Assembly (NCBI GenBank): GCA_021821585.1
Contig: JAKACF010000185.1
Location: forward strand, 1-6,210
Source: Actinomycetes bacterium
GTDB lineage: Bacteria > Actinomycetota > Acidimicrobiia > Acidimicrobiales > Bog-793
Direction: 5' to 3'
Length of the DNA: 6,210 nt
Shown here: piece by piece, positions 5,894 to 6,210 of the stretch
Layout of the letters: every line of letters starts with the position of its first letter
Numbering within the stretch: the stretch's first letter is position 1
Position numbers and translations under genes: made by a program
Notes under the pieces: model-generated
Database searches by the model: none
The model's input: the letters and a program-made list of their open reading frames with translations, nothing else
Told to the model about the DNA's origin: nothing

Positions 5894-6210
5894 GACGTGT
5901 CCTCGTCGTCAACGCCGGCTCCTCCAGCCTGAAGCTCCGCCTCGTCGAGGGCGGCAGGGCGACCGAGTCGGTCGACCTCGCCGCCGACACGGGACGGGTC
6001 GACGACACGGCGCTGCGCTCGGCGCTCGCCCGCCTCCCTCGAGCAGACGCCGTCGGCCACAGGATCGTCCACGGCGGCCGGCGCTTCCACGGCCCGGTCC
6101 GCCTCGACGACGAGGTCGTCACGATCCTCGAGTCGCTCCTCCCCCTCGCTCCCCTCCACCAGGGCGCCTCGCTCGAGGCCGTCCGCCTCGTCCGGGAAGA
6201 GCGGCCAGAC
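5890..6210 (+). CDS. ackA: Acetate kinase, N-terminal part (runs off right edge)
   Basis: The first 107 residues of an ASKHA-fold acetokinase (full length about 370-400) are present. Acetate kinase transfers phosphate between acetyl phosphate and ADP, yielding acetate and ATP. Directly after a phosphoketolase, this turns the acetyl phosphate it makes into ATP. The phosphate-1 motif NAGSSSLK is at 8-15. GHRIVHGG at 56-63 carries the conserved substrate-binding Arg (R58). LAPLHQGASL at 86-95 corresponds to the usual LAPLHNPANL, with several changes. GTG is the start because it overlaps the xfp stop as GTGA and lies only 7 codons before the conserved Asn; no alternative fits. The upstream Shine-Dalgarno is weak, so translation is probably coupled to xfp. 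A specialised propionate or butyrate kinase is less likely given the xfp context. Confidence 0.93.
   Translation, partial: MRRVLVVNAGSSSLKLRLVEGGRATESVDLAADTGRVDDTALRSALARLPRADAVGHRIVHGGRRFHGPVRLDDEVVTILESLLPLAPLHQGASLEAVRLVREERPD

Noticed and set aside
1..6210. Search for tRNA/rRNA genes, CRISPR arrays, insertion sequences, toxin-antitoxin or defence genes
   Set aside because: None seen. The window is filled by six metabolic or stress genes plus one short promoter region, with uniform composition and no sign of recent insertion.

Overview
The window is very GC-rich DNA with tight, overlapping genes, GTG starts, strong G/C third-position bias and few lysine codons. This points to a high-GC actinobacterium (Actinomycetota); I cannot name the genus. 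Almost every base is coding, and the only real gap is about 165 bp near the middle. That gap is a divergent promoter region separating two operons.

Left operon, minus strand, transcribed leftwards from about 2379: (i) a UspA-type universal stress protein with an intact ATP-binding signature; (ii) a 190-residue protein of unknown function, probably SRPBCC/START-like in fold; (iii) the first half of a large protein with an N-terminal GNAT acetyltransferase domain followed by CoA-binding and ligase domains of an NDP-forming acyl-CoA synthetase. The last has the layout of the Streptomyces lividans PatA protein acetyltransferase and runs off the left edge. Both internal junctions are 4-base GTGA stop/start overlaps.

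Right operon, plus strand, from 2545: (iv) an Acg-type nitroreductase-fold flavoprotein; (v) a complete xylulose-5-phosphate/fructose-6-phosphate phosphoketolase; (vi) the N-terminal 107 residues of acetate kinase, cut by the right edge. Phosphoketolase makes acetyl phosphate from sugar phosphates, and acetate kinase converts it to acetate plus ATP. Together they form a short redox-neutral, oxygen-independent ATP-yielding route.

The intergenic region carries a 20-bp element twice (19 of 20 bases identical) in inverted orientation. One copy faces each operon, at a similar distance from each start codon. Its core resembles the DosR/DevR dormancy box. Universal stress proteins and Acg-type nitroreductases are hallmark members of the mycobacterial DosR regulon, so I infer a co-regulated hypoxia or energy-stress cassette: stress sensing (Usp), flavin/redox handling (Acg), fermentative ATP supply (Xfp-AckA) and acetyl-CoA or protein-acetylation control (GNAT-ACS). 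The regulator itself is not in the window.
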